Part shown: piece after piece, positions 36,086 to 48,075 of the stretch
Layout of the letters: every line of letters begins with the position of its first letter
Numbering within the stretch: the first letter of the stretch is position 1
Assembly: GCA_016081115.2 (NCBI GenBank)
Contig: CM071936.1
Coordinates: 90,573,943 to 90,637,942 of the forward strand
DNA: 64,000 bases
DNA from: Rehmannia glutinosa
Lineage: Eukaryota > Streptophyta > Magnoliopsida > Lamiales > Orobanchaceae
Reading direction: 5' to 3'
The notes under the pieces: model-generated
What the model saw: the letters and a program-made list of their open reading frames with translations, nothing else
The model's database searches: none
What the model was told of the DNA's origin: nothing
Position numbers and translations under genes: made by a program

Positions 36086-37745
36086 TCACAACCATGCTGG
36101 CCTTGGATACAAAGAAAAAGGCAAAATCCAGAGTATGCTAAGAGGACAATTGTCAGAACAAAATTTAGAAGAGTCCATTAGCGGACTCCAAATAGGAAAT
36201 ATACTGTAAAATCCAAACAGAGCTACCAAAAGCCCCGAGAGATTTCAAAGCAAAGAAAATCATATGATGAGAATGGTAGAAATTATCCGGCCAGTGATCG
36301 GAACAATCAAATGAGATATCACCCAAGTCCAAAGGAATACAAGCCTAAGTGGCAAAGACATCGACTCAAAATAGGTCATTCCCAAAGCAAAGAAGCTATA
36401 ATCAGCAACATAATCACCCAAGCACAAACCAATATACACAAAAGTTTCATTACTATCCCAATAAAGCAAATGCACAAGCTCACAAACATGCATACAGACA
36501 AAAAGAGATTTGTATGAGCCAAAACCCCTAAGCAATTTGCAAATGTTCATTATGATTATGGAACCGATAGGTGGCAACCTCTTGATTCGGGGTATATGTT
36601 GGTTGGATCAGCTTATGGTGCTAACCCCTCAGACCCAGGCAAGTATGGGTACTTAAAAACTAATTTCCTTGATTTCGGGTTCAAGGACAAGTGAGTGCCA
36701 ACGAACCTGGTACATGGATAGTGGGCACATTCCGGACATATGGTAGGCAACAAGAAGAATCTTTCAAAGTTCAAGAAAATAAAAGGTGGTAAAGTTATAT
36801 TTGGAGAAAATGAAGCTCGGGGAAATCAAAGGCACAAGATCCATCAAGAAGAATGGACTAGATCACAGATGTAGCATATGTTGAAGGTCTCAACTTCAAT
36901 CTTCTGAGCATCAGCCAACTCTGTGACAAGGGCTATAATGTAGGATTCAACATGGGTATTTGCAAAACAAAGATACTAAATAAAATGAGATTGTGCTACA
37001 AGGATCAATGCAGAAAAACATGTATGTAGTGGATTGGTCAACTGCTACACCAAGCACATATCTGCTAGCAAAGAGTACAACCGAATCAAGTTGGTTGTGG
37101 CATAAGAATCCGAGTCACCTGAATTTCAAGACAATCAACAAGCTTGCAAGGAGTCATCTTGTGGAAGGATTGCCTGACTCAGTATACAAGAAGGAAAGTA
37201 TTTGTGATGCATGCAAGATGGGAAATTAAATAAAGTTTTCTTTTAAGGACAAGCCAAGTCATTCTTCTACCAGGATATTGCACTTATTGCATATGGAATT
37301 GTTTGGTCCTATTGAACCAGCTCGCATTAGTGGAAATAAATACACCTTAGTGGCGGTGGATGATTATTCAAGATACACATGGACAATCTTTATGCGTAAA
37401 AAAGAAGAAAACCTTGTAGAAGCTCCCTCAACTGATGAGAAGAGTTCAAAATGAGAAGAGTCAAACCATTATAAAGATAAGATCTTATTGAGGAACTAAG
37501 TTTGTCAAGGGGATTATAACACATTATTGCATAGAAAATGGTATTGCTCATGAATTATCAGCTGCAAGAACTCCACAGCAGAATGGAGTAGCTGAAAGAA
37601 GGAACAAAACTCTCAAAGAATGCAAGGACCATGTTAATGGGTGGATTGCCTAAGAGATTTGGTGAAGCCATTAATACCGCTTGCTACACTCAAAATAGGT
37701 TTATGATCAATAGACACCAGTGTCCAAAACCCTTATGAAATTTGG
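36086..37745 (+). pseudogene. Z protease trace and integrase (frameshifted)
   Basis: 36700-36800 gives a protease-like WIVDSG...SRHMVGNKK text. 36993-37229 is the integrase zinc domain (HLNFKTINKLARSHLVEGLP, CDACKMGN). 37290-37420 holds LFGPIEPARISGNKYT and VAVDDYSRYTW (first core Asp region). 37540-37640 holds HELSAARTPQQNGVAERRN, with the third acidic position nearby, then MLMGGLPKRFGEAINTACY-like text. Frame changes and stops show it is inactive as assembled. Confidence 0.8.
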
Positions 37746-37779
37746 ACGGGGAAAGTGCTATTTGAATGATGATGAGAAA

Positions 37780-39444
37780 GTTGTTCAAGATAACTTAGCT
37801 ACGAGACGATCGAATCCAACAGACTTACTCCAACCGGATGTGAGATGGTGAGAGACCATCATCCCAAAGCTTATCATTGGAGATGTTAGAGAAGGAGTAA
37901 GAACCAGATCCACGACTCAACATGAATCTATATTCACTTGTTTCATTTTCCAGATTGAGTCTAACGATGTGTCACAAGTCTTGGATGACACACATTGGAT
38001 TCTAGCTATGCAGAAGAGTGAATCGGTTTGAAAGAAACAAAGTTTGGGAATTAGTTCAAAGGCCTACCCACCAAAATGTTATTGGTACTAAGTGGGCGTT
38101 TAGAAATAATATGAATGAAGAGGGATCTGTAGTGAGAAACAAAGCAAGATTGGTAGCCAAAAGGTATTGCCAAGAGGAAGGCATAGATTTTGATGAAATC
38201 TTTGCACCTGTTGCAAGATTGGAAGCAATTATGATGTTTCTTGCTTATGTCGCACACAAGAACTTCACTTGTTTATCAAATGGATATGAAGAGTGCGGTT
38301 TTAGTGGACTTTTGAAGAAAAAGTCTATGTAGAGCAACCTCCAGGTTTTGAGCGAGTAAAAACTATTGGATAAAGTCTACAAGCTCAAGAAAGCATTATA
38401 TGGATGGAAACAAGCACCAAGAGCCTGGTATGATATGTTTTCTGAGTTTCTTATTGACAATGGATTCATCAAAGGCAAGTTTGATAGGACACTCTTTAGA
38501 ATTCAAGATGTGGAGAGTATATTGCTTGTTTAAATATATGTGGATGACATCATTTTTGGATCCACAAACAAAGAGCTGTGTAATAAATTCTCAAATCTCA
38601 TGCAAGGAAAATTTGAGATGAGTATGATGGGAGAGCTAACTTTCTTCCTAGGTCTTCAAGTCAAGCAAATGAAGGATGGAACCTTCATAAGTCAAACTAA
38701 ATATACCAGAGATTTAATGAAGAAATTTGGTATGGAAGAGAAGTCATTTGTGAAGATTCACATGAATACATCAATCAAGATGGACATGGTTGGAGAAGGC
38801 AAAACTGTTGATCAAACCAAATATAGAGCCCTTATTGGATCTTTGCTTTATTTAACAGCAAGTGGGCTAGACACCATCAATGATGTAGGTGTATGTGCCA
38901 GATTTCAATCTGCACCAAAGAAAAGTCACATGACTGTAGCCAAGAGAATCCGAAGGTATTTGTTGGCATATGGTATCCAAAGTTAGTTGGCTACTCAGAC
39001 TCAGACTATGCTGGATGCAGAGTGGATATGAAAAGTACATCAGGCACCTGTCAAATGCTTGGAAATAGGTTGATTTCTTGGTTCAGCAATAAACAAAATT
39101 AAATAGCTACACCCATAGCTGAAGCAGAGTACATAGTTGCAGGCAGCTGTTGTGCCCAAGTTTTATGGATTAGGCAACAACTGAGAGACTATGATATAGA
39201 AGAAAAGGAGATTTCAATGATGTGTGATAACACAAGTGATATTGCAATTGCTTAAAATCCAGTATTGCATTCAAGAACCAATCACATTGATGTTAGATAT
39301 CATTTTATAAGAGATCATGTTGAAAAGAAAAACATCACTTTGGAATACATATCAAGCGATAAGATGTTTGTTGATATATTCACTAAGCTATTATGTGAAC
39401 CAAGATTTGAAGAGCTTAAAAATAAACTTCGATTGATTGAGTGA
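37780..39444 (+). pseudogene. Z reverse transcriptase and RNase H (frameshifted)
   Basis: RT starts near 38018 (NKVWELVQRPTHQNVIGTKW, then DFDEIFAPVARLEAI). ALYGWKQAPRAWYDMFSEF follows near 38395, and YVDDIIFGSTNKELCNKF holds the catalytic YVDD at about 38537-38548. KFEMSMMGELTFFLGLQVKQ is next. RNase H runs from about 38985 (GYSDSDYAGCRVDMKSTSG) through AEAEYIVAGS to VRYHFIRDHVEKKNITLEYI and the domain end near 39440. At least four frame changes or stops interrupt it. The active-site residues are kept, unlike in W. Confidence 0.85.
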
Positions 39445-39943
39445 GTTAGGAGGTTCAGAATACTCAATCATCAGAGTCAAGAAAGAGAGTATTGGAAATC
39501 AACAAAGGTTCATTTCTTAGCAAAGTGAAACAACCAAGACGAATTTAGTCACCGTGTCAAGTTAGGTGGACAACAGTCGTTTATGAGCTAAGTGAAATAA
39601 CACGATCGTTTCATGCGGCGGGGAATGTTTTTAGGCTTGACTTGATAGTAATAATGGTGTCGAAAAAGCCCACTGCGTTTTACCCATGATTAGATATAAA
39701 TGATGTTGCATTTAATGCGGGGAAATTAATGCGGTTTCAAGACACGATATGAACCGTTGATCAAATCTCAACTTTTTGTATTCCAAAAACCGTCCCCTCA
39801 CATCCCATATATAGAAAAATTTCTTTTCTCTCTCCTCACACAACTCTCATTCTCTCAAACAAGAAGAAATCTTTTTTACTCTTTAACTAAGAAAGAAAAC
39901 CCTAGTTCTTCAATCGTTCTATTCTCTAGTTCTAAACTCAGAA
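39445..39943 (+). promoter_or_regulatory. Leader with TATA motif before the third ORF of Z
   Basis: No coding from the pol end to the ATG at 39944. A TATATAG motif (39808-39814) is followed by a 130-nt CT-rich leader (TCTCTCCTCACACAACTCTC) ending just before ATGGCACC. This resembles an internal plant promoter and 5' UTR for the downstream frame; an intron or splice acceptor for a subgenomic RNA is the alternative. Confidence 0.4.
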
Positions 39944-42080
39944 ATGGCACCAATGTACGATTTTGTGAAGATGGCTGAGAAAATCCACACCGGAGCCATA
40001 GTGGATTTCGGGGTTTTGTCAAGTGGGGAATGGACAAAGCCCTGGCCAAGAAGATTGCTGAGAAACTCGAGAAGTTTGGTCTCAAGGAGTTTCTCTCGAT
40101 GGAGTTTTCGCACACCTATTTGGAGGAGGTGGCGATGTTCTACATAAACACTTAGGATCACGACAATGAGACTCGCACATCAGTCCACAACACTGATATC
40201 AAGTTGGCTGTTGCGGACTTAGCTGCGAGCTGTTATATACCTTCGTCTGGTTTGAAGGAGATAACAGAGAAGGACATTAACTTGGTTGTTGTATGGAAGG
40301 AGATTGCAAAGCTAGAGGCTACTGTGAAGCCTGTCTACATAGCAAGAAGTCATTGATTAAGGATGACTACCACAAGCTAATGGACGTTGTGGAAAAATAT
40401 GTGGACATGAAGTTCGGAAGCTTCAATCGGATGTCACAGGACTAAGGCGACCGTGATGGCTACTATCATGGAGGAGAAGAAGGTGAACAGGTGAGTTCAT
40501 CTTTGTCAAGTTGTGCGAACGTGATGAACAAAACCATCAATGAAGTGGTGGCTTTGTTTGATAGTTCACTTGGATATGGCTTGGATATAGGTCACTTGAT
40601 GGAGGTTAAGGGAATTCCTCTGAGGAATGGGAAACCCTTCCACGTGAACAAGAAAATGTTCAAGGTCAATCTATTAGCTGCCCATCGATAAGCTCATGCC
40701 AGGAAGGCTAATACGAGCGAGGGAGAATCAGCTGACCCTATCCCTGAGGACATAGCTGGGACAGCAAAAGCTCATTCTCCCAAGCCTGTGCAGAAGAAGA
40801 AGAAGTCTCCTGCCCCCGCAACAAAATCAGCACCTGCCCCCCGCAGCCATAGAAGACCCTGTCCCTGCCCGCCGCAGCCGAGAAGGAATCCCCTGCTGCT
40901 CCTTCTCCTATCATTAAGAAGAAACGCTCAGTTGTGCCGCGGAAGCCAGCTGCAGTGAAGAATATGAAAGTGGCAGAGTCTGCTGCCATTGAAGAGGAAC
41001 CAGAAGAGGTTGAGGTTCCTCTGGTCAAGACAAAGAAAATACGACTGGTAAAATAGTCTGCCTTGTCTAAGCCAAACCGAGTGAGTCTGAACAGTTGTTG
41101 AAAAAAGGTCATTTGTTGAGGAAGAAGCGTTAATCTGTGAAGGAAATGAGTGGTGCAGAAGACACTGTGCAAGAAGAGACTGCTTTTGGCAAACAATAGA
41201 GTTTGGAAGAGACAGTTGTCAGGGAGAGAGCTGAGGAGACGGAAGCCATCACATCTGACCAATGTGAAGAGTTAGTTGTATGCTCTCCTTAGACCGATGC
41301 GAGGACAACTAAGGAAGAGAGGGCTTCATTTGAGCCCATGCAGGAGGACAATGACTTAGTTATGTTATCTCCTGCATACCCCGACATCAGGAGAGGCTAA
41401 GGACTTGGAGATCCTGGAAGCTGAGTTATGCTATCGATCAATTTTGAAGGCCAGAATTCATTTGGAAGAGGAGGAACTCTTGAACTTTCTACGAATATAT
41501 CTATTACCTCTACCCTCAATCCAGATTTTGTACCACCATTCTGTATCAATAGAAGGATGAAGAGAAAGAAAATGTGATTGAAAAGGCAAAGGCCATTGCG
41601 GAGTCAAAAAGGGCCTCACACATGTTTCTTTAAAGATGCCCAAGAACATGCCTTATATTGACTTCCAAAGAGTGATAGCGTTGAAGAGCTTAACCTGCCG
41701 AGGCGGTAGAGAGGGCCGAGCTAAAGCAATCAATAAAAGAGTCCAAGGAGCAGCATGAGAAGACGTTGCTAAAGGGTCCAGGAGAGTCATCTACTATTCA
41801 AATCTCTCCTAGCCTTGATATTTTGCAGATGGCGAGGGAAATCGATGCTACTACCTCACCAGTGCACTCTAAGGGACAAGTTACTAGAAAGGTGGCGATA
41901 AAGCTAAGGACAAAGATAAAGAGGAACTTAGGCAAACCTACACCTGAAGAAGGTGTTGAGACACCTGCCCTATCGGTTGAACAATCAACAGGAATAGCAA
42001 CTGAGTCTCAAGTTTCCAGTGACCCCGCTGTTCATGACTCAACTGGTGTGCTAAGAGGGGAAACCGCAAACTGTGGCCGG
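39944..42080 (+). pseudogene. Third (env-like position) ORF of Z, part 1
   Basis: The frame starts MAPMYDFVKMAEKIHTGAIV and continues, with frame changes, through ALAKKIAEKLEKFGLKEFLS, DIKLAVADLAASCYIPSSGL, GHLMEVKGIPLRNGKPFHV and a Lys/Pro-rich stretch (PVQKKKKSPAPATKSAPAP) to TVAE, where X interrupts it. It is in the place where Sireviruses carry an env-like ORF. I see no clear membrane segment in this part and assign no function. At least three stops or frameshifts are present. Removing X and one GCCG(G/A) repeat lets the frame run on as SEAAVGD. Confidence 0.6.
42076..42080. repeat. Target-site duplication of X (left)
   Basis: GCCGG before X pairs with GCCGA at 46227-46231 (4 of 5 identical). 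Confidence 0.7.
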
Positions 42081-43074
42081 TGTTACATAAATATTTTTAT
42101 CATGATTTTGATGATTTTGTTTAACTATGTTTTTACACCAAAACAGTGTCCCTAAATATTGTCCAAATACCCCCAAATGATTTAAAATGTTTTTACTACT
42201 TTTTTTGGAGTATTTCTAGAAGTTTATTTTTGACAAAAATTGGACAACATACATTTCGTGTTCAACCAGGGCCGCCCTTGAGGGCAACTTTGTGTCGAAG
42301 GAACAAACTAAAATAGAATCGGATGAAAAGAAAAAGGGGAGGTCGATCGGTCGAACTATAGGTCTCTAGGTGCTGAAGATATCAAAATTGAAACAAACTT
42401 CTCTGTTATTGTTTTTGAAGGTGTTGGATCTGGTCCAACTAGGGTCCGACCGGTCGAACCCCAAGTCGACCGATCCACCCCCTATTGACTGGTCCAGTGC
42501 TTATTTTTCGATTCAAATTAGTTTTTAGTATTAGAGGTCGATCGGTGATCAAACATTTTGATAGCGTAAAACTATCCGTTGAGCAGCAGACAACTTTTCA
42601 TGAAATTATGGAATTGATTTCTAACAACTATATTCTTGAATTTAATTTCATTTTTTTGTAGTTATCAATCTCCAATAAGGAGCCTATGTCTGGAAACAAA
42701 TCCAAGACCTCTCCTATAAATAGAAGAAGATTTGAAGCAATACAACAAGAGAGAATACACTACAACACAACAAGAGACATATCAAGCAAATATTTTGTTC
42801 TTCACTTTCAACATTCTTGTTGTAATAGCCTAAGTTCTTTCACTTGCACATCTCGAGGTCTAGGCTTGATTCTTGATTACACTTGCACTTCAAAGTTGTA
42901 TACTTCATTATCGAGTTGTAATCTTGAATTTGTGTTTATCACTCAAAACAAGATATCCTTGTTAGTGTTCTTGTGGTATGAGCACACTTGGGTGCTCTTA
43001 GGTGTTGAAGAGTGTGGTACTCTTCATAGGTGTAAGAAGATTGTGGTAATCTTCTTGTTGAAGAGTTTGGTGAT
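42081..43074 (+). mobile_element. LTR1 of X, 3' truncated
   Basis: Matches 44888 onward. A TATAAATAG box is at 42715-42723. GACCGGTC-type palindromes lie at 42330-42560 in the U3 part. Confidence 0.85.
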
Positions 43075-44872
43075 TGATTATTTGAAAGGCACTTCTTCTT
43101 ATGGCTTGTTATATCCAAAGAATGAAAATTTTTCTCTTAAAGGATATAGTGATTCAGATTATGCGGGAAATATTGATGATCGCAAAAGTACTTCCGGATC
43201 ATGTCAATTCTTAGGCGATTGCTTAGTATCCTAGTTTTCAAAGAAACAAAATTGTGTTTCATTATCAACGGCCAAAGCCGAATACATTTCCATGCCTTTT
43301 GTTGTTCTCAATTGCTTTGGATGAAACAAACCTTAGCGGACTACAAATGTTCTTTTGAAAATGTTTCAATTTTTTGTGATAACATGTCCGCTATAAATAT
43401 TGCTCAAAACCCGGTTCATCACAACCGTACTAAACATATTGAGGTTTGTCATCATTTTCTAAGGGATTGCATTTCAAAACGAAAAATCGAGATATCTTTT
43501 GTTCCGTCAAGATCAACTCGATATTTTTACAAAAACGCTATCTCTGAGTCTTTTTGCTTCAATACGAGCTCGTTTAGGCATAATGCATATTGAATAAGGT
43601 CTATGTTTGCATTTTGCGCGTTTTTAAAACTTAGGGGTGAAAACTCAGATTTTTGGATCAAAATTTGAACAGAACAAGAAAAAGAAGCTCTAGGGACCGG
43701 ATGAAGGGAGGTGGACCGGTCGAACACCACCTGGACCGGTCGGACCCCCTCTGGACCGGTCGACCTGGGCTAGTTTTTGATTTAAATGCATTATGTTCCC
43801 AGACTTAGTTTTTGAACGGTTTTTCTTCCATTTTTCGACCCCTTTGCATATTCACACACAATTAACTCAAAATGATTTCTTTCTTGTAAATTCTATAATT
43901 TTGAGTTTATATTACTTGTATTTCATCATTATTACCGACTTCTCCAATTAATTGGTAAGTTTAATTCCTTCTTCAGCTCAATTAGGTTGAACCCTTGAGA
44001 AAGTGCTTATTTGTTGATATTTTTGATGGAATTCTTGTATATTTGTGTTGAGCATGTTGATTATTGATGATTGTTTGTTGTATACTTGCATTTGGTGATA
44101 ACCTTTTGGTCTTAATTATTTTACAAAGTCTATATACTTCTTCGTTTTCATTAAATGAAATGCTTAATTATTTGTTCGATGAAAGTGCTTAATTATTTGT
44201 TCGATGAAATGCTTCAATAAAAATTTCTTCACTTACATGATTCTGTTGATTTCAAAAGTCTTATAAGTTTAAAGAGATCATGTTTTGCTAATCAAATGAG
44301 CATTTATAAGTCAAATTATCGACTTTTCCCTTTTTATTTGGAATTTTAAGCTTAAATATTCGAAAAAGCTCGATTAATTGGTTTTATTGCGCACTTTGAT
44401 ATTATTAAATGATGTTTTTATCGTGCTAATAGTCTTTTTGATGATTCCAAGGGGAGAAACACGAAACAAGCTCATTAGCTCAAACAAACTAGAAAAAGCT
44501 CGCGAGAAAAAGCTATAAGTTTTGGCTATTAAAGGCCATAAGTTGTGAATGTAACTTAGTCCAATGGATGTATTAGGAGGACTTTTATACTTGTCTAATG
44601 ATTCCTTTTGGAGGAGAGCTTCTAAGCTCTTGAAATTTAGCTCTAAGTGTAAAAGCTGAGCTTTTAGCTTTTTGATTGTTTACTTCTATATTACTCTTGT
44701 TGTGCATTTTGAAAGGGGGAGCTTTTACAAAATATTTTGAAAATATTTACTCCCATCCTTGTGACTATTATGCATGGAAAGTTGTCGTTTAAAAAGGATG
44801 TTGCTTTTAGATGGAAAAATTTATTTTGTTTTCAAAATCAACCTCTTAAAATTGTTTTGGTTTGTAATCATC
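43075..44872 (+). pseudogene. X RNase H tail and 3' non-coding region
   Basis: Residues LKGTSSYGLLYPKNENFSLK and YSDSDYAGNIDDRKSTSGS (43085-43200) start the RNase H domain. AKAEYIS follows near 43275, then FCDNMSAINIAQNPVHHNRT (43375-43430) and HFLRDC. One stop (near 43234) and frame changes are present. From about 43580 to 44870 there is no coding. GGACCGGTC units repeat at 43710-43765, before the polypurine tract. Confidence 0.8.
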
Positions 44873-44887
44873 AAAAAAGGGGAGTTT
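44873..44887 (+). other. Polypurine tract of X
   Basis: AAAAAAGGGGAGTTT, preceded by ATCATC, directly before LTR2. It is the plus-strand priming site, and the ATCATCAAAAAGGGG context is typical of Sireviruses. Confidence 0.8.
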
Positions 44888-46226
44888 TGTTAGATAAATG
44901 TTTTTATCATGATTTTGATGATTTTGTTTAACTATGTTTTTACACAAAAAAATGTCCCTAAATGTTGTCCAAAAATACTCCCAAATAATTTAAAATGTTT
45001 TTATTAATTTTGAGTATTTCTTGAAGTTTATTTTTGACAAAAATTGGACAACACTTGTTTCGTGTTCAACCGATCGCTCTTGAGGGCAACCTCGTGTCTC
45101 AAGGAACAAAAAAAGCAGAATCCGATTGAAAAAAAAAGGGAAGTCGATCGGTCGAACTATAGGTCGGCCGTGCACTCGAAGATATCAAAATGAAAAGCAG
45201 ACTTCTCTGTTATTATTGTTTTTGGGGTGTTGGACCGGCCCAACTAGTGGTCCGACCGGTCAAACCCCATGTCGACCGGTCCACCCCTATTGGGCCGCCA
45301 GTGCTTATTTTTCCGATTCAAATTAGGTTTTTGTATTAGAGGTCGATCGGTCGACCTAAGGCTTTGACAATGAGAAACTAAGTTGAACAATGAGACAACT
45401 TTTCATGAAATTATGGAATTGATTTCTAACAGCTATAATCTTGATTTTAATTGAATTTTTTTTTATAGATATCAATCTCCAAGAAGGAGCCTATGTCTGG
45501 AAATCAAATCTAAGACCTCTCCTATAATTAGAGGAAGATTTGAAGCAACACAACAAGAGAGAATACACTACAACACCACAAGAGACATATCAAGCAAATA
45601 TTTTGTTCTTCACTTTCAACATTCTTGTTGTAATAGCCTAAGTTCTTTCACTTGCACATCTTGAGGTCTAGGCTTGATTCTTGATTACACTTGCACTTCA
45701 AAGTTGTATACTTCATTATCGAGTTGTAATCTTGAATTTGTGTTCATCACTCAAAACAAGATATCATTGTTAGTGTTCTTGTGGTGAGAGCACACTTGGG
45801 TGATCTTAGGTGTTGAAGAGTGTGGTACTTTTCATAGGTGTAAGAAGATTGTGGTAATCTTCTTGTTGAAGAGTTTGGTGCCTTCGAGGTTTTGAAGAGT
45901 TTGGTGATCTTCAAGTCGGAAGATTGTGGTAATCTTCATTGGTGCCGTTGTAAGAAGAGTGTGGTTCTCTTCAAGGTGAAGTTGTAATAGTTTTGGTAAC
46001 TATTAATAAAATTCTTTTTTCTTTTTGAAATCCATCCCGGAGATACTGGGGTGGTAGAGGATTAGGCCCTAGGTGGGTTGAACCTCTATAAATCGACATG
46101 TGTTGTTTATTTTCCTGCACTTACATTCTTGCTTCCATCTTCCCATTCGAAAAAGAGGGCGAAACTCAGAAAATCGGCATAATCTATTCACCCCCATCTA
46201 GATTATCGTAGCCACTTGGACTAACA
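44888..46226 (+). mobile_element. LTR2 of X
   Basis: Complete 3' LTR, TGTTAGATAAATG to GGACTAACA. The TATA box has decayed to TATAATTAG (45523-45531). U3 has GACCGGTC palindromes (45145-45360). R/U5 has GAAGATTGTGGTAATCTTC hairpin units (45840-45960). Confidence 0.87.
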
Positions 46227-46562
46227 GCCGAGTCAGAGGCGGCTGTTGGAGACGTTAAAAAATAGAAGTTTGGAGGCAAAGGTGAGAACATTATTATGCA
46301 GTGAGGTTGACGACGCTCGAGATGGTTTAGAATGTCCCCGGTGAAATCGGCTACATTGTAGGTGATGAAGTGGCGATCTTTGCCAAGGCAAATGATGGAA
46401 ACGGCTACATCGATTGAGGCTAGGCTCACGAAAGTGCAATCCCGAGGTTGAGACCTCAAAGGATGCCACCAAATACCCTAAAGCGGCCGCTTAAAGGATT
46501 CTTGAAGATCTTGCCGCGGTTAAGACTAAACAAGGGACTATAGAAGGCCCTTCGGTTGAGAC
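46227..46562 (+). pseudogene. Third ORF of Z, part 2 (between X and Y)
   Basis: A 336-bp island of Z sequence between the two nested elements. It begins with the X target repeat GCCGA and ends in GAAGGCCCTTCGGTTGAGAC, a motif that recurs as GGAGGCCCTTCGCAGTTGAG just after Y, so the ORF held short internal repeats. The frame is broken. Confidence 0.6.
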
Positions 46563-48061
46563 TGTAAGTCCAAGCGGCTACGATAATCTAGAGGGGGTGA
46601 ATAGATTATCTCCATCTTTTGGATTTCGCCCTCTCTTTTTGAAGTGAATGCTCAAACACTGATAATAAAGGTGCGGAATGTAAACAACACGCGTCGATTT
46701 AAAGAGGTTCAACCCACCTAGGGCCTAATCCTCTACCACCCCAAGTATATCCAGGGATGGATTTCAAAAAAAAAAAGATTTTATTAATTTACCACAAATT
46801 AATACAACACCAACTTACAACAACACCTTGAAGAGCACCACACTCTTCTTCAACACCACCTTTGAGATTACCACAATCTCTTCTTGAAGATTACCACAAT
46901 CTCCAACGGCACCTTGTGAAGATTACCACAATCTTCAACCTTGAAGAATACCAAATTCTTCAACGCCTCAACAAGAAGATTACCACAATCTTCTTACACC
47001 TAACACCTAGATCACCCAAGTGTGCTCTTACCACAAGAACACTCGCAAGGATATCTTGTGTTGAATGATAACCCAAAAATTAAGATTACAACTCGATAAT
47101 TGATAATACAATAAAGTGCAAGTGTAATCAAGAATAGCCTAGACCTCAAGGATGTGAAAGTGAATAGCTAGGCAAATTACAACAAGAAATAAGACAATGT
47201 AAGAACAAGTGTATTCTTGAGTGTATCTTGTTGTGTTGTAGTTTTCTCTCTTGTTGTGTTGCTTCAATTCTTCCTTTATTTATAGGAGATGATTGATACT
47301 TGATAGGCTCCTCTTGGAATCTGATTTCTACAAAAAATTGCAATTAAAATCAAGATTATAGCTGTTAGAAATCAATCCCACAATTTAGGGAAAAGGCATC
47401 TGTTGCACAACGGTTAGAATTTTCTTTCATCAAAGCATAGGACTTACCGGTCGCACAGAAATAGAAGTTTGAAACATGTCGCAAAGCAAATTAACAGGCA
47501 GGCGACGGTGCCGAAGTGCACTCGACCGGCCAAGGCTAAAGCGACGGTTACCTTGACCAAAAAGCTGAAGGACCAAAGTTTGTTTCGATGTTTTGCTCCT
47601 GTGCAGTCGCGCTTTGGTCGGCCGATTCGGCCATCGCCTAAAATCAATGTTGTCCGATTTTTGACGAAAATAAACCTCAATAAATACTCCGAAAAATTCG
47701 TAAAAACATTTTAAACCGATCGGGAGTATTTAGGACAACATTAGAAATAAAGTCTTGAAGAAATAAAACATTTACACAAAAAGTGTTGTCAGATATAAAT
47801 TCAATAAATACTCCAAAAAATAGTAGAAACATTTTAGATCAATTGGGAGTATTAGGACAACATAGTTTCAATGTAAAAACCCATTGACTTAAAAATATTA
47901 AATGTGTTGTCCAATTTTATATCGAAAATAAACTTGAGGAAATACTCGAAAAATATTAAAACCATTTTAAATCATTTAGGAGTATTTGGACAACCTTTAA
48001 AACCATTGTTTTGGTGTAAAATCAAAATCATCAAAATCATGATAAAACCATTTATCAAACA
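46563..48061 (-). mobile_element. 3' LTR of Y
   Basis: 1499 bp. TATAAATA box on the minus strand near 47278-47285. The R/U5 side (46860-47000) holds about six GAAGATTACCACAATCTTC-like units. Confidence 0.9.
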
Positions 48062-48075
48062 ATCTCCCCCTTTTT
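48062..48075 (-). other. Polypurine tract of Y
   Basis: Minus strand AAAAAGGGGGAGAT directly before the 3' LTR, preceded by ATCATC. Confidence 0.85.

Larger units (their letters stand above)
42081..46226 (+). mobile_element. Copia element X, internally deleted
   Basis: LTR1 42081 to about 43074, internal remnant 43075-44872, PPT 44873-44887, LTR2 44888-46226. LTRs start TGTTA and end TTGGACTAACA. It belongs to the same family as Y by LTR and RNase H. LTR1 lacks its 3' third: it jumps from GAAGAGTTTGGTGAT straight into RNase H, so the LTR1 end, PBS, gag, protease, integrase and RT are all gone. Confidence 0.85.

Noticed and set aside
40738..41262. A 174-codon minus-strand frame.
   Set aside because: It is the antisense shadow of the Lys/Pro/Glu-rich third ORF of Z, with biased composition and no recognisable domain.
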